Positions 37,377-50,709 of a stretch of DNA of 64,000 nucleotides are shown here, one piece after another. Position 1 is the stretch's first letter. Each line of letters begins with the position of its first letter. The stretch is taken from the NCBI RefSeq assembly GCF_002078875.1, contig NC_034412.1, positions 83,866,897-83,930,896 on the forward strand, read 5' to 3'. Source of the stretch: Numida meleagris (taxonomy: Eukaryota; Chordata; Aves; Galliformes; Numididae). The notes beneath the pieces were generated by a model. The model searched no databases. It saw only the letters and a list, made by a program, of their open reading frames with translations, and was not told where the DNA came from. The position numbers and the translations under genes were made by a program.

Positions 37377-39390
37377 ATTTTCAAAATTTGCATATTGGAA
37401 TGGAAGAGTTACTGATCCAGATACCCCTCTGTTTATTTCACATGGAAAAAGTAATGACCTGAGTCATTTTAAAGGTGAGATTCAAAGATGAGGCAAACTT
37501 CTAACTAATCCTAGCTTTACTCGTTGCCCCAGCCCATGAACCAAAGTGCGACTGCCGTTCAGGTTCCCCCTACCAAGGCATAGTTTCAGCTAACAAACTA
37601 ACGCTTTCTTCTTTACCCTCCACAATTTTCTTTCTGTCTGTGCTTGCCTCTGCCCTCACTGAGCTTAATGATCTCCCCAGGTTGCTCTGCAGCTAATTAG
37701 GACCAGACACAGGTAGCATCAAGTGATTCATTCCACAGGCTGCTGCAAAGCCAAGCCAAAGCCCCACGCCAACCAGCTGAGAACCTGGGCTGCTCTGTGC
37801 TTCTATTTTACTCACCCACTGGGCTCCCGCAGCATACAAGGATTCTCATGTAATAAGTTTCAAGGGAAACATCAAAAAGGTACTTTGACTGAATTAGGTT
37901 CTCAAATGTTATGATACATTGATATTTCCTTACAAAGGCAGATTCCAATATTTAATTTCTGAATGTCTAAGTTCCCTTTGAGAATTGGATGGAAATAATT
38001 TTCATCTCTTGTAAGAGTGCAGTGATGTGATTTTAGCAAAATTTGTAATGCCAGATATTTTAACTGTTCCATCATACAACAGTGAGCAGGCTAAGGACTC
38101 CTCGATAAAGCTCTGGTTTCCTTTAACAATATGTGGTTAGTCTGCTCCTATTTCACTTCTGGTTGGTATTGATTTGTTTATTTTTCTAAGTTATCTGTTG
38201 CCTTTCCATTATCCCTTGCCTATTACTCTTTAAGAGTCCTGCCTATTCTTTCTATCAGTTTATTGTAAAGGCCAATTGAGAGATAAGTCAGAATCTCCAA
38301 AAGCTGTGGCTGTCGGCCATTCTGCCCCAAAAGCATGTTCCCCTCCATTACTATGTCTAACTGTTTGTGCACAGAAATACACACTCCCTAAGTTAAGAGA
38401 TGTTAGCAGAAGAAGATTATAGGTATTAATAAGAAGCTGCTGGCAAGGTTGTCATTAGCAGAAAAATATGTATATCAGCATTTCATTTAGGACAGAGAAA
38501 GCCAGGATTTTACTTGCTGGATAGAAAGACACATAGATGGGAAATAATTTCTATTTGCTGTTTTCTGATTTGGATTCTATTATTTCAGGACTTATACACT
38601 GATAAACAATAGCAATAAGAAAAGGCTGGGCATTTTGAATATTGCTGCAGGCCTTATGTTATGGCTTTCCCAGTTTGCAAGACTGCATCTTAGACTCTCA
38701 TCACAAGGTAAATCTCAGATTGCCTAATTTATGGAAAGGTAAAAATATCACTGGCTAAAATGAGCAAGCTTTTCAGAAGAGAACACAATAAATCCACAGA
38801 ACATATTTTTCATATTTTCCATCGGGTTGGCATCTGCTAGGCTCTATGTCACTACAGAATGTGTAAGATTTTTTTCCTCTGTTTTTGTTAAATTATCCCA
38901 AATTTTAGGAAAAGTTAAAATATTAAACCCATCTTAGAGAGATGAGAGAGAGGAAGAGAGAATCTTTGTGTAAGTGTCTGGACACTCTCTTTGATCAAGG
39001 ACAGCTTTCAAAACCAGTGAGACTAACATGCGGGGATGCAGGCAAAGCAAACTGCCTTAGCCAAGTTCAGGACCAGCAGACTCAGCCCAGCTCTGACCCC
39101 AGCCCAGGATATCTGCTCTCACTGAGGTACGAGCTGGTGGCCAGTTTACAAGCTAGTGATCTCACATCTCTTGTAATGACCATAAGGTTGTTTTGTAATT
39201 TACTTAATTCTCATCACATAAAAGGCAATCGCAAACAGTAAAAGGTGCCAGCTTTGCAAATTGGCATCATTTGATTTTTGCATTTGTTAAATATCTGGCC
39301 TAATTTTCATCACTGTAAGTATTGTAAAATTTCCTCTTTGAAGGACAGGCGAAAGAAATTCATGAAACTATGTCTGTAAAGGTAGCATTT

Positions 39391-39420
39391 TTTGTTTGTT
39401 TGTTTGTTTGTTTGTTTTTT
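39391..39420. repeat. (TTTG)6 microsatellite plus T6
   Basis: Six perfect TTTG units followed by six T. Confidence 0.97.
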
Positions 39421-40097
39421 GCCTCAGGGGGTTCCCTACATGGCAAAGCAGTAAATCCTCTGTATATATGAAATGTATATTCATCCAAAATGTCTAATAA
39501 GACATTTTCTTGCTTATTGGGTCACTTTCACCTGTTCTATACAATTGTTATACCTCTTTCCACAAGGAATCACTGCTGATTCTAAGCAGTATCCGATAAA
39601 GATGAGTCCATACCATACTTCAGAATTACTTCAACTTTGTTTTATGCAAGGTTGGTTTAACATTAGATCAAGCATCTCTTGAGATCTTTTCATAAAATTG
39701 AAGTTCTACTGAAATATCATGTTTTGTGATAATCATATGCCTTGGAAGTCATGGATTGTGTGTATCATGTAAGATATTAAACTTGTCAAAATGTTGTTTT
39801 TAATATGTCTTTTAGTTAAGACCATATCTTGACATGAATTATTCCTAGCATAGTCTCTCACACACTGGTTCAGCAAGCAATCATCCACTGCATCCATCAT
39901 TTCTGTTGCTGTCTCACCATATGTCTCTGAGGGGGTGGGGGGGGAAGTTTCCAGTTAATCATTTTCTTGCATTTGGTATGCAAATTGCTTAAAACTGAAT
40001 GATGTGGCAATTTCAAACAGAACTGTCCTAAGACTGAAGTTTGAGCACTGAACTGCTTGATAGATTTGCTGTTTTTTTCACTGGACCTTGGTTTTGT

Positions 40098-40160
40098 GGG
40101 TTTTTTTTTGTTTTNTTTTTTTTTTGGTTTTTTTTTTTTCATTTTGTTTTGTTATGTTTT
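40098..40160. repeat. T-rich low-complexity tract with one N
   Basis: Runs of T broken by single G or GG. It contains the only ambiguous base in the window (N at 40115), indicating an unresolved homopolymer in the assembly. Confidence 0.95.
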
Positions 40161-41226
40161 TTTGCATCTTAACAAACTGTAACAGCTAGAAAAAATTCTC
40201 ATGATAATGTCTAGCCTATTTTCTTCTCAGAGATACGTTTGCAAAAAAAATTGGTTTCATATTATCTTTGCAAGAGGCTTCTGTTTTTAATATTTCAAAC
40301 CTTCATCTGCCCTTGGCTGCTATGGCATTCCATCTATCTGATAGAATGGGAAAAAAAAGTGCCAGTCAACGAGTGAATGCTCCTTTAAGTAAACTTGTTA
40401 GCAAGGCATAATGGGGACTGTGCTCACTGAGGCTTCATCGGCAACTGCTCCCTCCAGGGTCTTGTGACTCCTACAGGCAATGGGTGACACGGGGGAGCCA
40501 GAGTCAGGACAGGACGTTCAAACAATAGAGCTTTTGCTTTAAGAACAATCTGTTTTCATCAGCGATGAATTAATGCACAGAACAGTGGCACTGCGTAGGT
40601 TGCTCTTGGCTCTCTGCATATAATGAGTGAAACAATGGCTTGTTAAGTTTAAGATTCATTTTGTAACCTCACAAAAAGCTCTGCATAATGCTTCTCAATA
40701 CTGGGAGTTGTCCAGCCGTAAATGCACATTAGTAATGTACAGAAGGCTCAAATGTAGGAAATTGAGCAAAGCCTGAATAAAATCTTTACACACAACCAGA
40801 AACACTGAGAGCTGAATTTCTCAGCTGCATAGGTCAGGATGTCTGAGCAGAACAGGTCAAGATAGAGATGGAGTGAAAGGACAAACATCATCCTTCTGAA
40901 TTTTTTCTGAAGTCTGTACTGGGCATGGACAACTGAGTAATCTGTCAGGTTGCCTATGCTTTCTTCTCTGTAGACCGTAGCAGAGATCCATAGAATCTCT
41001 CACCTCCATCAGCAACTAGTTTTGATTTCATACTTTTACTAAAAATTAAGACATATTTTATAATCACCTCTTCATTTTGTGGGATCATCAGGTCAACTTG
41101 GAGCTTAGCTTAGACAAACACAGCAGCTGAGTGTGTTTTCTTCTTTGCTTTCAGACAGAAAAGCTTCACACATATGATAAGGGGTTCTCCTGTGCAGAGT
41201 GCTTATAGGCAATCCAACTATAGATT

Positions 41227-41376
41227 GGAGGTGGTAGAGTCACCATCCCTGGAGCTGTTCAAGAAAAGGGTAGATGTCGCACTGAGCGACATGGCCTAAA
41301 GCGGTCAGGGGCATGGGTTGATAGCTGGACTGGAAGATCTTAGTGATCTTTCCAAACTTAGTGATTCTATGATTCT
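41227..41376 (+). mobile_element. CR1 LINE 3' end, 5'-truncated
   Basis: Begins at GGAGGTGGTAGAGTCACCAT, the VVESPSLE coding segment, and continues through GTTCAAGAAAAGGGTAGATG. It ends GATCTTTCCAAACTTAGTGA then TTCTATGATTCT. About 150 bp. Confidence 0.92.
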
Positions 41377-42328
41377 TTTCTGTGGAAGGGGAAAACAAAG
41401 AGCATAGGGTTAGATACATGGCTTTCAAATTTTATTCAGTACTTTTTGCATACAAAAGCTCATAGATGCATGTAGAACAAGGGACGGCATGTAGATTTCT
41501 TCTGCCAGGTGACTGTACAAATTCCTATATGATGCAATCATATTTCCTGTTAATCCTTGTTTGATCTATTGAATGTTGAAGGTTTTTCTTCATAGTGGAA
41601 CAGCTTCAGTCAAAGACAGCTGCTCTATGCCCCTCACACCCCATTCTGCCTCAGCAGCCATCATCATCATGGCCTGGCCTCTCATTTGGGGAGAGGTGAG
41701 AGATCCAGGCTGGAATCCCCTCCAGCAGTCAGGAAGCTGAGATCGAGTTCCTAAGACACTTCACAGGGGATCCAGCTTTCACTCTAAAACAGCATAGCAT
41801 ATAATGTGCAGTTGTGGAGTTTTGGAGAAAATAACTTCAAAATTACCAGTTTTAGAATATGAACTTTAATTTTGCCTATTTGGGTTATTTGTTGTTGTTG
41901 TTTGGGGTTTTTTTTTGTTGTTGTTGTTTTTTGTTTGTTTTTAATGATATCCTCAAACTCTGTCCTAGAATGCAGTCCTATTAGTTCTGTTTCAAATGCT
42001 ACATTCCCTGCTATTGACAGAGAAGTGCCTGTTTCTCACGCCGACTGGATATTACAGGTGTCCAAATTTCTCTGCTGAGAGTATTTTTGCTATTCAGAAA
42101 CAGGAGGTCTTGTGGTTTAGTGCCTGTGAGGGCAATTCTATCCAGCATAAAGTTGTTCTTTGGAGCTAAGTGGTGCCACTGAGACTAGAAATGCTTCATT
42201 CAGATATTTCCCTCGTACAGCAATACTTTGAAGCTGGACATGAATGCTCCTGGGTTATAGCATGGAACTCCAAACCCCTACATCTTCATTAAAACATCAA
42301 CTTCTGTTTTGCAAAAGGAATATTTCAA
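41377..42328. other. Unique sequence with a GTT-rich tract
   Basis: No gene recognised. A degenerate GTT/TTTG tract covers 41890-41943; the hydrophobic frame across it is low-complexity. Confidence 0.4.
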
Positions 42329-42526
42329 TCACAGAATCATAGATTGGCTTGGTTTGGAAGGGACTTCAAAGATGATCTAGTTCTACCCACCTGCCACAGG
42401 CAGCGTTGCCAACCACTAAATCATCACTAGATCAGGCTGCTCAGGGTCCCATTCAACTTGAACTTGAACACCTCTGGGGATGGTGCATTCACAAATTCTC
42501 TGGACAGTCTGTGCAAGCGCCTCACC
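42329..42526 (-). mobile_element. CR1 LINE 3' end, 5'-truncated
   Basis: Starts TCACAGAATCATAGATTGGC, then GGTTTGGAAGGGACTTCAAA, GATGATCTAGTTCTACCCAC and GATCAGGCTGCTCAGGGTCC, and ends near TCTCTGGACAGTCTGTGC and CCTCACC. The order fits CR1 on the minus strand, moderately diverged. Confidence 0.9.
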
Positions 42527-45500
42527 ATAAATTGGCCAGTGACCATTCGATTTGGCTATTGAATAGGCAGCTGATTCCATCCACAAATACCTGTGTGGGA
42601 CCTCCCCAGTTGCTGAGCCACTCAATTTTGCAGCTGAAAAAACACTAACCAAACCCTCACACTGGTATTTGAGTCTCAAAATCTTTGCCTTTTGAGTGTG
42701 GAACAGGTAAGTGTAGAGCAGCCTGAGGTAGAGGGATTCTATCACAGGCCATCTCTATGCTATACCTGGGAGGAGGAGCACTGTGTTTGTCCAACACAAG
42801 TTGGAAAATAATTAGTTAATCCTCTGAGATACAATCCTATTTTTTTTTACTGTTAGAACAAGAAGTGAGAATGTGACCCAAAACTTGCTCCATCTCTTGC
42901 AAAAGAAACATAAAAACTGATGTAGAGAGGAAAGGTGTTGGGCCAGGAACCTCACCTGAGAAGGGCAAGTTGAGGCCTTCGTTTCACATACTCCTATGAA
43001 GAAAGGATACTTCTTTAGTTGAAAAAAAATAATGACCACTGTCTGAAAATCATGTATTTTATTTTTCCTGGGTAACTCACAGACATTTTACAATGGCAAT
43101 AAAGTTTTAATTTAAAGCATCAATGATACAATCTTTCAAGAGGTAATGCTTGGTTTAGTCTCTGGCAGCTCTTTGGTCCAAATCTCTTGTCTTCACTTTT
43201 CATGGGCCATTAACAAAGAGATGAACTGCAGAGGAGAAACTTGATCCATTAAATCCATGCCATTAGTTCTTTGTCCTCTTTATCAGTTGTATACAGATCT
43301 AGTTAGTGTCTGGAATTTTCCACGAACATCTATTGCTTGTACAGTGTTTCTTTCCTGTTTGGACAGTTGTAATTTTAGGCTAAGCTTATCTTTCGCCTAC
43401 AAGATCTCTTGCATGGAGAGAGAACTTGCTATGAATACTGATATTTTATTGACTCATTTTATTTCTCAAAAAATGCTATGACTTTGCATAACTCTTGATC
43501 TGGAATGTCTTGTTTTCCCGCCTAAAGAAACATTAATCATAAATTCAAGAAAGACAAGGGACCAGAAATAACAAAGATGAAACTGTAACAAGAAATGCAT
43601 AAAACATTGGAAAGATGTAAACAAATTTGCCAAACATGTCTTTTGTATCATAAGAATACCAACGATTTTATAGAAATAATTGCTTACATGCTAAAGAAAA
43701 ATGCTTCTGATCATGACTGTTGTATTCTGTTTTGATAGCCTAAAATATTCCAGTGTCTGAAGAATTCAAAGCATTGAAGTAATTTTCCTTTCAAAGTAAA
43801 AAGAAATATCAAATACAGAAATAGAACTAACAATAACTATCTTTTTTGACAAAAAAAAGTTAGAACAATTTTGAGTAACTTAGAGAAAGATAATGAGACC
43901 AGATTTCCTTTCATTTATGAAAAAATGCTATGAATATTTTCAGCAAAAATAGGTAATCATTTAAAAATCACTTTACTTGACAAGCTATTTTCTTTGAAAT
44001 GTGAACCAGAAGATTCTCCACTATTTCAGTGTGCAAGTTTCCAGTGCTTATCACCTTAGTGTTTGAAAGGTATTATTATTAAAAATTATTAAGAATAGGA
44101 CAAAAATTGTCTTCCATCTACAATAAGTGAGGCAGACAGACATAGTCATACCAAAGCTTCAAAAACATCTACTCCATTTTGGATGCTTAGTTTGAATTCT
44201 TCCAAGCTAAGCACACAGAAGCATCTGAAATTAATGGGCCTGTGTTAATAACCTAACCAAGGGCACTCTGAGGAGAAAACTGCAAAAACATAAATGGGTT
44301 CACTTGATGCAGCACCACCTGAGTCTACCTCCCCTCTGTCAGCACAGTGAGGTGGGAGCACCAGCCACAGGTGGCACTCATCCTTCACCATAGCAACAGA
44401 GAGTGATTTCCCCATACCGAGACAGGACAGCTGTTATAAGAGACTGAAAAAAATGCTTCCATCCTTATAAATCCAGGCTCTGTCTAAACACATGGAGGTA
44501 TTGCACCAATGTGATATAGTTCTTCTGGAGCAGAAGGCTCTGGATGTAGAGCTGGGAGAAGCAGGGCAGCACAGCTCAAAGGCTTGTGGCATCCCACTGT
44601 GCAAAAAGCACCATGGATGTGTGCAGGAAAGGGATGGGAGAGCAGTGCCTGTTTGCTCTTCTGGCTGCTCTTCTGTATTTAAACATGGGCAGGAGCTTCA
44701 GCACCCTATGGCCATGCTGGCCTGAGAGGAGGTGGTTTGCCAGGGGTGTCTGGCATTGATACCCAGTTTGAAAGAATTCCAAAAATGCACACCAGAGAAA
44801 ATACGTTTTCAGTGTTAAGAAAAAGAAAAGGATTACAACAGCATTGAAAATACCATACAAAGGATATATCTGTTCTCTACCTGTCTAGCTTGTAGAGGAT
44901 TTGCACAGATTTTAACTACAGGGAGTCAGCTATTCTGACTACATATACAGTAAGGACTGCACAAATAAGCATGGTCTCCATTCAGTCAACCTCTATTTCC
45001 TTACATTTCCTTACATTGCTCAGCAGTACCATAGGCATATGTTATCTCAGTTTGCTGCATGGCCTACCTGTTTCCATGCTTCATCCAACACTCTTCTTCC
45101 GTGGGAAATTGAAAACAGAGTCTTCTTTGGCATATGGATTTTCTTCTTCTTAGGGACTGCTAACATCTCATCAGTCAAGGCAGGATGCCAACTAAAGAGC
45201 AATATGTTTTTTTCTGAAGACAAGGGAAAAAATTAGACCAGCATCACTAGAACTTAAATTATGCATTTTACTCAGTTTATTAACTGCTAAGTTTCACTGT
45301 AAAGATACTTTTAGGATGTATCACTGTTTCTCCATCTTTTCTTTCTTCTCTCCAAAGATAGGAGTAACTCCCATCCTATCTACTATAGTACTGACTTGTA
45401 AAAATAAACACAAAGAGCACACTTAACAGAAGGGAGAGAAGTACAAAATAAACATACAGTTATTTTGCTTGTCTCTTAGAAAAAAACAAACACACACAGA

Positions 45501-46489
45501 AAAACACTGAGTTTTCAATGCTGTTTTACTAAAACAAATTTTCAGACCCCTGGCAACAAACAGATAGTCACTCATTAGTAAGAATCCCAATGGATATTGT
45601 GGAGTCTGACTACTCACGCTTTTGAGATGTAAATATGAAAATTGCTTTTTGAAGAACTAAAATGTAAAAGCAGTTAAAGTTCAGGATTCAATTTTTTCCT
45701 CTCTTTTGAATGATAAATGCATTTACATTTTAATTTTCAGTGTTTTCAATTTTCATCAGTGAAAGGCTGTATTTCTGGATGAAAAGCACAATAATAAAAT
45801 GTTCTCCAGTCCATAATTTTCTTGTAATTCACAGAAATGATCTGAGGGCATATAGCTCACTACAGTATATATTATAGTGTTCAGTGTGGAAAACTCAATT
45901 GTTAGGGCTGTAATTTCAAACGTATGTATATTAATGAACTGGTTTGGGCTTCATTAGAAATTCCTACGGAGTTTTTTGCTGACATAGAATCATCTCCACT
46001 ATAATCTTACAAATCTGCAAAGATTGTCAGAACTGTGCACATTATTTCATTTATTCAATCAATATACGTGTGTCAATGCCAATTACCCTGCAGAAATCCG
46101 TGTAACAGTCTTATTTTTTTTAAGGCCATATGGCATCGTAGATTATGAAAGGAGCAGAACAATGCAACATGCTATGTCTTACATTATTTGGCAAAGTATC
46201 ATGGCATTATTTATAAGAGGAACATACTATACATCTTTTTCTGCTTTTATTGCAATCAGTTCCCTTCCTGCGCTTGAAAGGATAAAGCAGAGTTTTCAAT
46301 TGTAAAAAAAAAAACAACACCTACTCACTTGAATCACTCTGGATGGCAGAAGGAAACTGAATAAAAAAAAATTGTAACTTGCCAAACAAAAAACAGCATC
46401 TACAGCTAACAACTGCTCAGTGCAGAACCCATTATAAAATGTGAGACTGGTGCGCAGGGCTACAAAAACATACAGATTCTATTCTCTGG
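42527..46489. other. 4 kb of unique AT-rich sequence
   Basis: No gene or interspersed repeat recognised. The patch at about 44490-44760 is GC-richer and holds a 77-codon plus-strand frame and a 94-codon minus-strand frame that overlap, with no domain in either. Confidence 0.4.
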
Positions 46490-46517
46490 AAAAAAAAAAA
46501 AAAAAAAAAAAAAAAAA
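46490..46517. repeat. A28 homopolymer
   Basis: Twenty-eight uninterrupted A, the longest homopolymer in the window. Upstream sequence shows no polyadenylation signal at the usual distance and no recognisable transcript body. Confidence 0.97.
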
Positions 46518-46911
46518 CTTGCTACATCAATAAATAAGATTAGTTGAGAAACAAGAGCGTAAGGCAACATGTAGGAGGTCAACAAAATTCTGGTAGCCAA
46601 AGCTCAGAAGTGAAGCTGAAAAACAGCACAGAGTGGAGAATGCATTCAGCTTGTTGCCAAAGAGCAGAGAGAGGCTACAAGCAATATCTGGCCTCCTTGG
46701 GGCAACCTGCAATTCTATCTCAGCACAAGAGCTCCTGCGGTTGGGAGATGTCCCTCGGCCTGTGCTAGGGAAGAGCAGAGAGCTTCTTTGGAGGTTGCTC
46801 TTTGGGGAAATGGCACTCTTCTTTATTGCAGTTAATATTTTTTTTTCTGCTTGCAGCTGGCACCTTGCTCTACTCCCATACACTCCTCTTTCCCTTTCTA
46901 AAGCTTCACTT
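46518..46911. other. Locally GC-richer sequence with overlapping ORFs, unassigned
   Basis: Carries a 118-codon frame on minus (46527-46883) and 74- to 94-codon frames on plus. None has a recognisable domain. Overlap on both strands argues for chance frames. Confidence 0.3.
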
Positions 46912-46980
46912 TCATAGAATCATAGAACCAAGGCTGGAAAGACCAGTAAGATCATCTAGTTCAACCATCAACCCATTTTC
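46912..46980 (-). mobile_element. Short CR1 LINE 3' terminus
   Basis: TCATAGAATCATAGAACCAA, then GGCTGGAAAGACCAGTAAGA, TCATCTAGTTCAACCATCAA and CCC. About 70 bp of the CR1 3' UTR on the minus strand, truncated immediately after the CCATCAACCC segment. Confidence 0.88.
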
Positions 46981-47302
46981 TCCCTGCCAAGGTGTGCAGA
47001 AGCTCCCACCAGCACTCCTTGCACCTGATTCATTTATGTCTTCTGATAGGGTTTCATTCTTCAGGCTTGGCCATCTGTCTTTCCAGGAGGCTATTGGGTT
47101 CCTTTATCTTGTCTCAGTGCCAGAGGTGGGGCTGTGATGGCTATCACTACAACCCTCCACTTTCCTCCAGCTCTGGTGCTCTGAAGGACTTCTGTGCGTT
47201 TACATCTCCCCATCTAGGGAAGAGAAAGCCTATTCCACAACAGGGGACCAAAATCCTGGCCTTAGCAACACAGTGACTGGAGAGCGGTCTGCTTTTGTGG
47301 AA

Positions 47303-47580
47303 TATCATAGAATCATAGAATGGTTTGGGTTGAAAGGGACCTTTAAGATCATCTAGTTCTAACTCCCCTGCTTTGGGCAGGGACACCTCCCTCTAGACCA
47401 GGATGCTCAAAACCCCATCCAGCCTGGCCTTGAATGCTTCCAAGGAGGGTGTATTCACAACCTCGCTGGGCAACTTGTTCCAGTGTCTCACCACCCTCAC
47501 AGTAAAGAATTTCTTCCTAATATCTAGTCTAAATCTACCCTCTTCCAGTTTAAAGCCATTTCCCCTCGTTCTGTCACTAG
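47303..47580 (-). mobile_element. CR1 LINE 3' end with ORF2 tail
   Basis: Begins TATCATAGAATCATAGAATG, then GGTTTGGGTTGAAAGGGACC and CCATCCAGCCTGGCCTTGAA, then TCGCTGGGCAACTTGTTCC. It ends in GCCATTTCCCCTCGTTCTGT. The length, about 280 bp, and good match to the CR1 order suggest a fairly young copy. It is the CAACTCCCCTGC subtype, like 12730-12935. Confidence 0.93.
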
Positions 47581-49102
47581 AGGTATGTTGCTAGTATGTC
47601 CGAGGATAAGCATAAGGAATAGTAAAGATCTTTTTAAACTAAAAGTTAGAGTAGGCTTTGGCATCATTGCTGTAAATGATGCATGAACCACATCATACTG
47701 GAAACAAACAAACAAGGTTGGTCTGCGAGTCTAACTTGTTTTGAGAGAAAAGTCAAGAACAAGATTCTGCAACACGATGTTTGCTCAAATCGGGAGAGCC
47801 ACCAGTCCTGGTGCAACCGATGCAATTTTAGATGTGAATGTCTTATGAACAGTACTCTGAAAATTGAAAGAAAGCATATTCACTTCTACAATGATTATTC
47901 CTCATTATATTTTCATAGCTACACATATTATTCTAAATTTTACATGTGTACTTATTGACAAAGTGATGCTGTCAATATCTTTATTCTGAGAAATCATCTA
48001 CTGAAGCAGTCCTGAAATTCAAGTACTGTAATAAAACACATTGCACTTGCTCCCTCAGAGGACCATGTCCTTCACATTTCTGGAAACTTAGTCAAGACTG
48101 TTGTGTTTGCTCATCCTAAATTTATTTGACCTTAATCCATGCTTGATGATGCACTGAGAAAGCCAGTAGGGACACAACAGACAAAATAAGAGATGTGCCT
48201 CGTGGCAGGGAGCAGTTTATTCTAATGATTATTTATAAACCCCTTCAGTTCCCCAAGATGTGCTTTAGTGCTTGATTATAGTTTTTTTCAGTGTTTTAAA
48301 AGCTGTTCCTAATAATATGGCAGATTTCTCTGGCTGTTAAAATTGTTTAAGCTTTCAATTAATTTTGTGCAAGTTATGATGCTAAAAGGAGTCACTTGCC
48401 CCTACTCACAGCCTGTAACCAAGAGCAGGGAACATCACCACTGAGCACCCACCCCTCATAAAAGGTCCCTTGAAATTCTCTCTGAGATAAAGCTCCCTTT
48501 GAACTCCCCAGATGTTTTTTTTTTCCCCCAAGTTAAGGCTGCAGGACTTGGCTGTGAGTTTGCAAGTGCCAAGGAGCTGAACTGGGTTTTACTGCTCCAT
48601 TACTCATGTGTCTCTGTTTTTCCCAAAACTCTTTATATAGCTGCCACAACTCCTCTGCACCTTGCAAGAGATGGATGAGCCAAGAAACACCTCTTTAGCA
48701 ATAACAGTAGTACTCGCCAAGTGCCAAGTCATCTATTTTACGTAGGATACAAGCAGTAGCTCTGTGTGCTAGACTGCAGGCCAACCGTCCTGTAAATAAA
48801 TTCTTGTCTTTTCAAGCTGACCCTCTACGCACATTTAAACACTTCATTCTGCTGGCCTGGACTGCACTGTGATGCACAGCGCCTGGAGCTGGGCACTGCA
48901 GCCCACCAGGACCTGCAAGGAGCTCCTCTTAGAGAACGGCACTGCTGAGAGGCAGAAACCTCCCTTGCCCAAGAGCAAAGATGGAGCTTTTCTGCAAGAG
49001 CCTGAAAACATCCCAGTGAGGAGGGGAAATCACTTTTCAGGGGGATGAATGTTGTGTTTTTTTACTCTGAATTATAGAGTAAATATTCATAAATTTATAG
49101 AC
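47581..49102. other. Unique sequence
   Basis: No gene or repeat recognised; open frames up to 91 codons (47683-47958, +) without a domain. Confidence 0.4.
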
Positions 49103-49575
49103 TCATAGAATCATTAAGGTTGAAAAATACCACTAAGATCATCTAGCCCAACCATCAACCCACCCCCAGCATGCCCGCTAACCATGTTCCTCAGTGCTAC
49201 ATCTCCATGTTTCTTGACCACCTCCAGGGATGGTGACTCCACCACCTCCCTGGGCAGCCTGCTCCAATGCCTCATCATTCTTTCAGAGAAGAAATTTTTC
49301 CTAATATCCAAGATGAACCTCCCCTGGCACAACTTAAGGCCATCATCTCTTGTCCTGTCACTGTAACCTGTGAGAAGAGGCCAACTCCCACCTCGCCGCA
49401 GTTTATGCAGGCAGTTGTAGTCAGCAGTATGGTCTTCCCTGAGCCTCCTCTTCTTCAGACTACAGAATCCCAGTTCCGTCAGCCGTTCCCCATAAGACTT
49501 GTGCCTCAGACCCTTCATCAGCTTTTTTTGCTCTTCTCTGGACACGCTCTAGGGCCTCAGTGTCTTTGTTATAGT
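49103..49575 (-). mobile_element. Longest CR1 LINE copy, with 143-codon ORF2 C-terminal frame
   Basis: About 470 bp on the minus strand, from TCATAGAATCATTAAGGTTG at the 3' end to GCTCTTCTCTGGACACGCTC near the 5' break. An uninterrupted frame at 49114-49545 encodes the last part of CR1 ORF2. It includes RLTELGFCSLKKRRLREDHT near the N-terminal end, then ILDIRKNFFSERMMRHWSRL and [20 protein letters not shown]. The first ATG is not a natural start: the frame is simply where truncation left it. The reverse-transcriptase and endonuclease domains are absent, so the copy is inactive. Confidence 0.96.
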
Positions 49576-50709
49576 GTTCCAGTGGTGGCCATGCAGTGAC
49601 CTTTCTCCACGATAGGTTTTCCCTCACTTGGGTACAGCTATACCCCAGCAAGCTGCAGGAATGGACTTACAGCACAAAATACAGCCCTGCTCCAACTGCA
49701 GATAACGGTAAAGCTGCCTGGCTTGAGTAGGACAGGTGTGCGTGGGATGAATTCAGCTCACTGCAGCAGCGAATATCCCCACTTCCCATTTAAATGCAGG
49801 CACAGAGAGCTTCTTGCTCAACCCCTAACCTGTGCAGCACATCTCTGCTGGGCACACCTGCCCTCCCTTACAGCACCGTGCCCCCACTTATCCCAGGTAC
49901 AAAGTGGGGAAAAAATACTCAGAGTGGGCTTTGGTTTTCTTAGGCTGCAGCTCCTGTATTGGGTGGGTTTTTCTGCTTGCAGCTGAGCTGACTTTCGCAG
50001 CAAATAGCATAGATTAAGCTCTGTGCTCTGAGCAGGGATTTCTCATTTCATACATCATTTATAACTTTCTGCAGTGATTCCATAAAGTCGGTATCTCTCC
50101 ATAACACAAAGATGAGAAGGATGGAAAATATAGCTGAAAAAGTGACAAACCTGCAAATTGCATTTATGTAGAATTCTGGTGCCACAAAGCTTCTACAGCA
50201 ATTTTATGGAAACTTAGCAAATTCAGTGTAAATAAATTTGCAGTTTAGGAAAGTTATGCATTTATGGATTTCAGCACAGTGCCATATTACAGCTTAGCAA
50301 AGATGCTAAATGTCTCTCACACTAAATGGAAATTAAATCTGCTCTTCTATTTTGTCAGATCAGGACGTTGCCTATGATGCACTGGGCACAGATTCCACCA
50401 CTCTTCCCAAACAGAAGTTGCAGTAGCAGTGAAAAATCACACAAACAAAACCCACTTTTGCAAAGGTTGCAAACACTGAGTACATCAGATTGCTCTATAA
50501 CTGGCAAGCAATGTCTTTTTTCATTTTCTGTTCCTCTGCAGTTCTCCATCAATCACAGCAAAGCATACTGAGCTTTCTCTGGAAGAACCCCAGCACATTT
50601 TGGTGACATCCTGATTCCAGGGAAGTGAAATCCCACAGGTTTTATTAGAGACACAAACTACCACTTTGTACTGAGTGCTTGTTTTCATGGTCAGGGCCAG
50701 TTGCCAAAA
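49576..50709. other. Unique sequence
   Basis: No gene recognised. A GC-richer patch at about 49720-49990 has short overlapping frames (up to 87 codons) and no domain. Confidence 0.4.

Larger units (their letters stand above)
36290..41226. other. 4.9 kb of unique AT-rich sequence with simple repeats
   Basis: No gene recognised; open frames are 99 codons or fewer. Contains A12/T10 at 36498-36527, (AAAT)n at 37361-37376, (TTTG)6 at 39391-39414, a G-rich run at 39930-39944 and a T-rich block with an ambiguous base near 40115. Confidence 0.4.
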
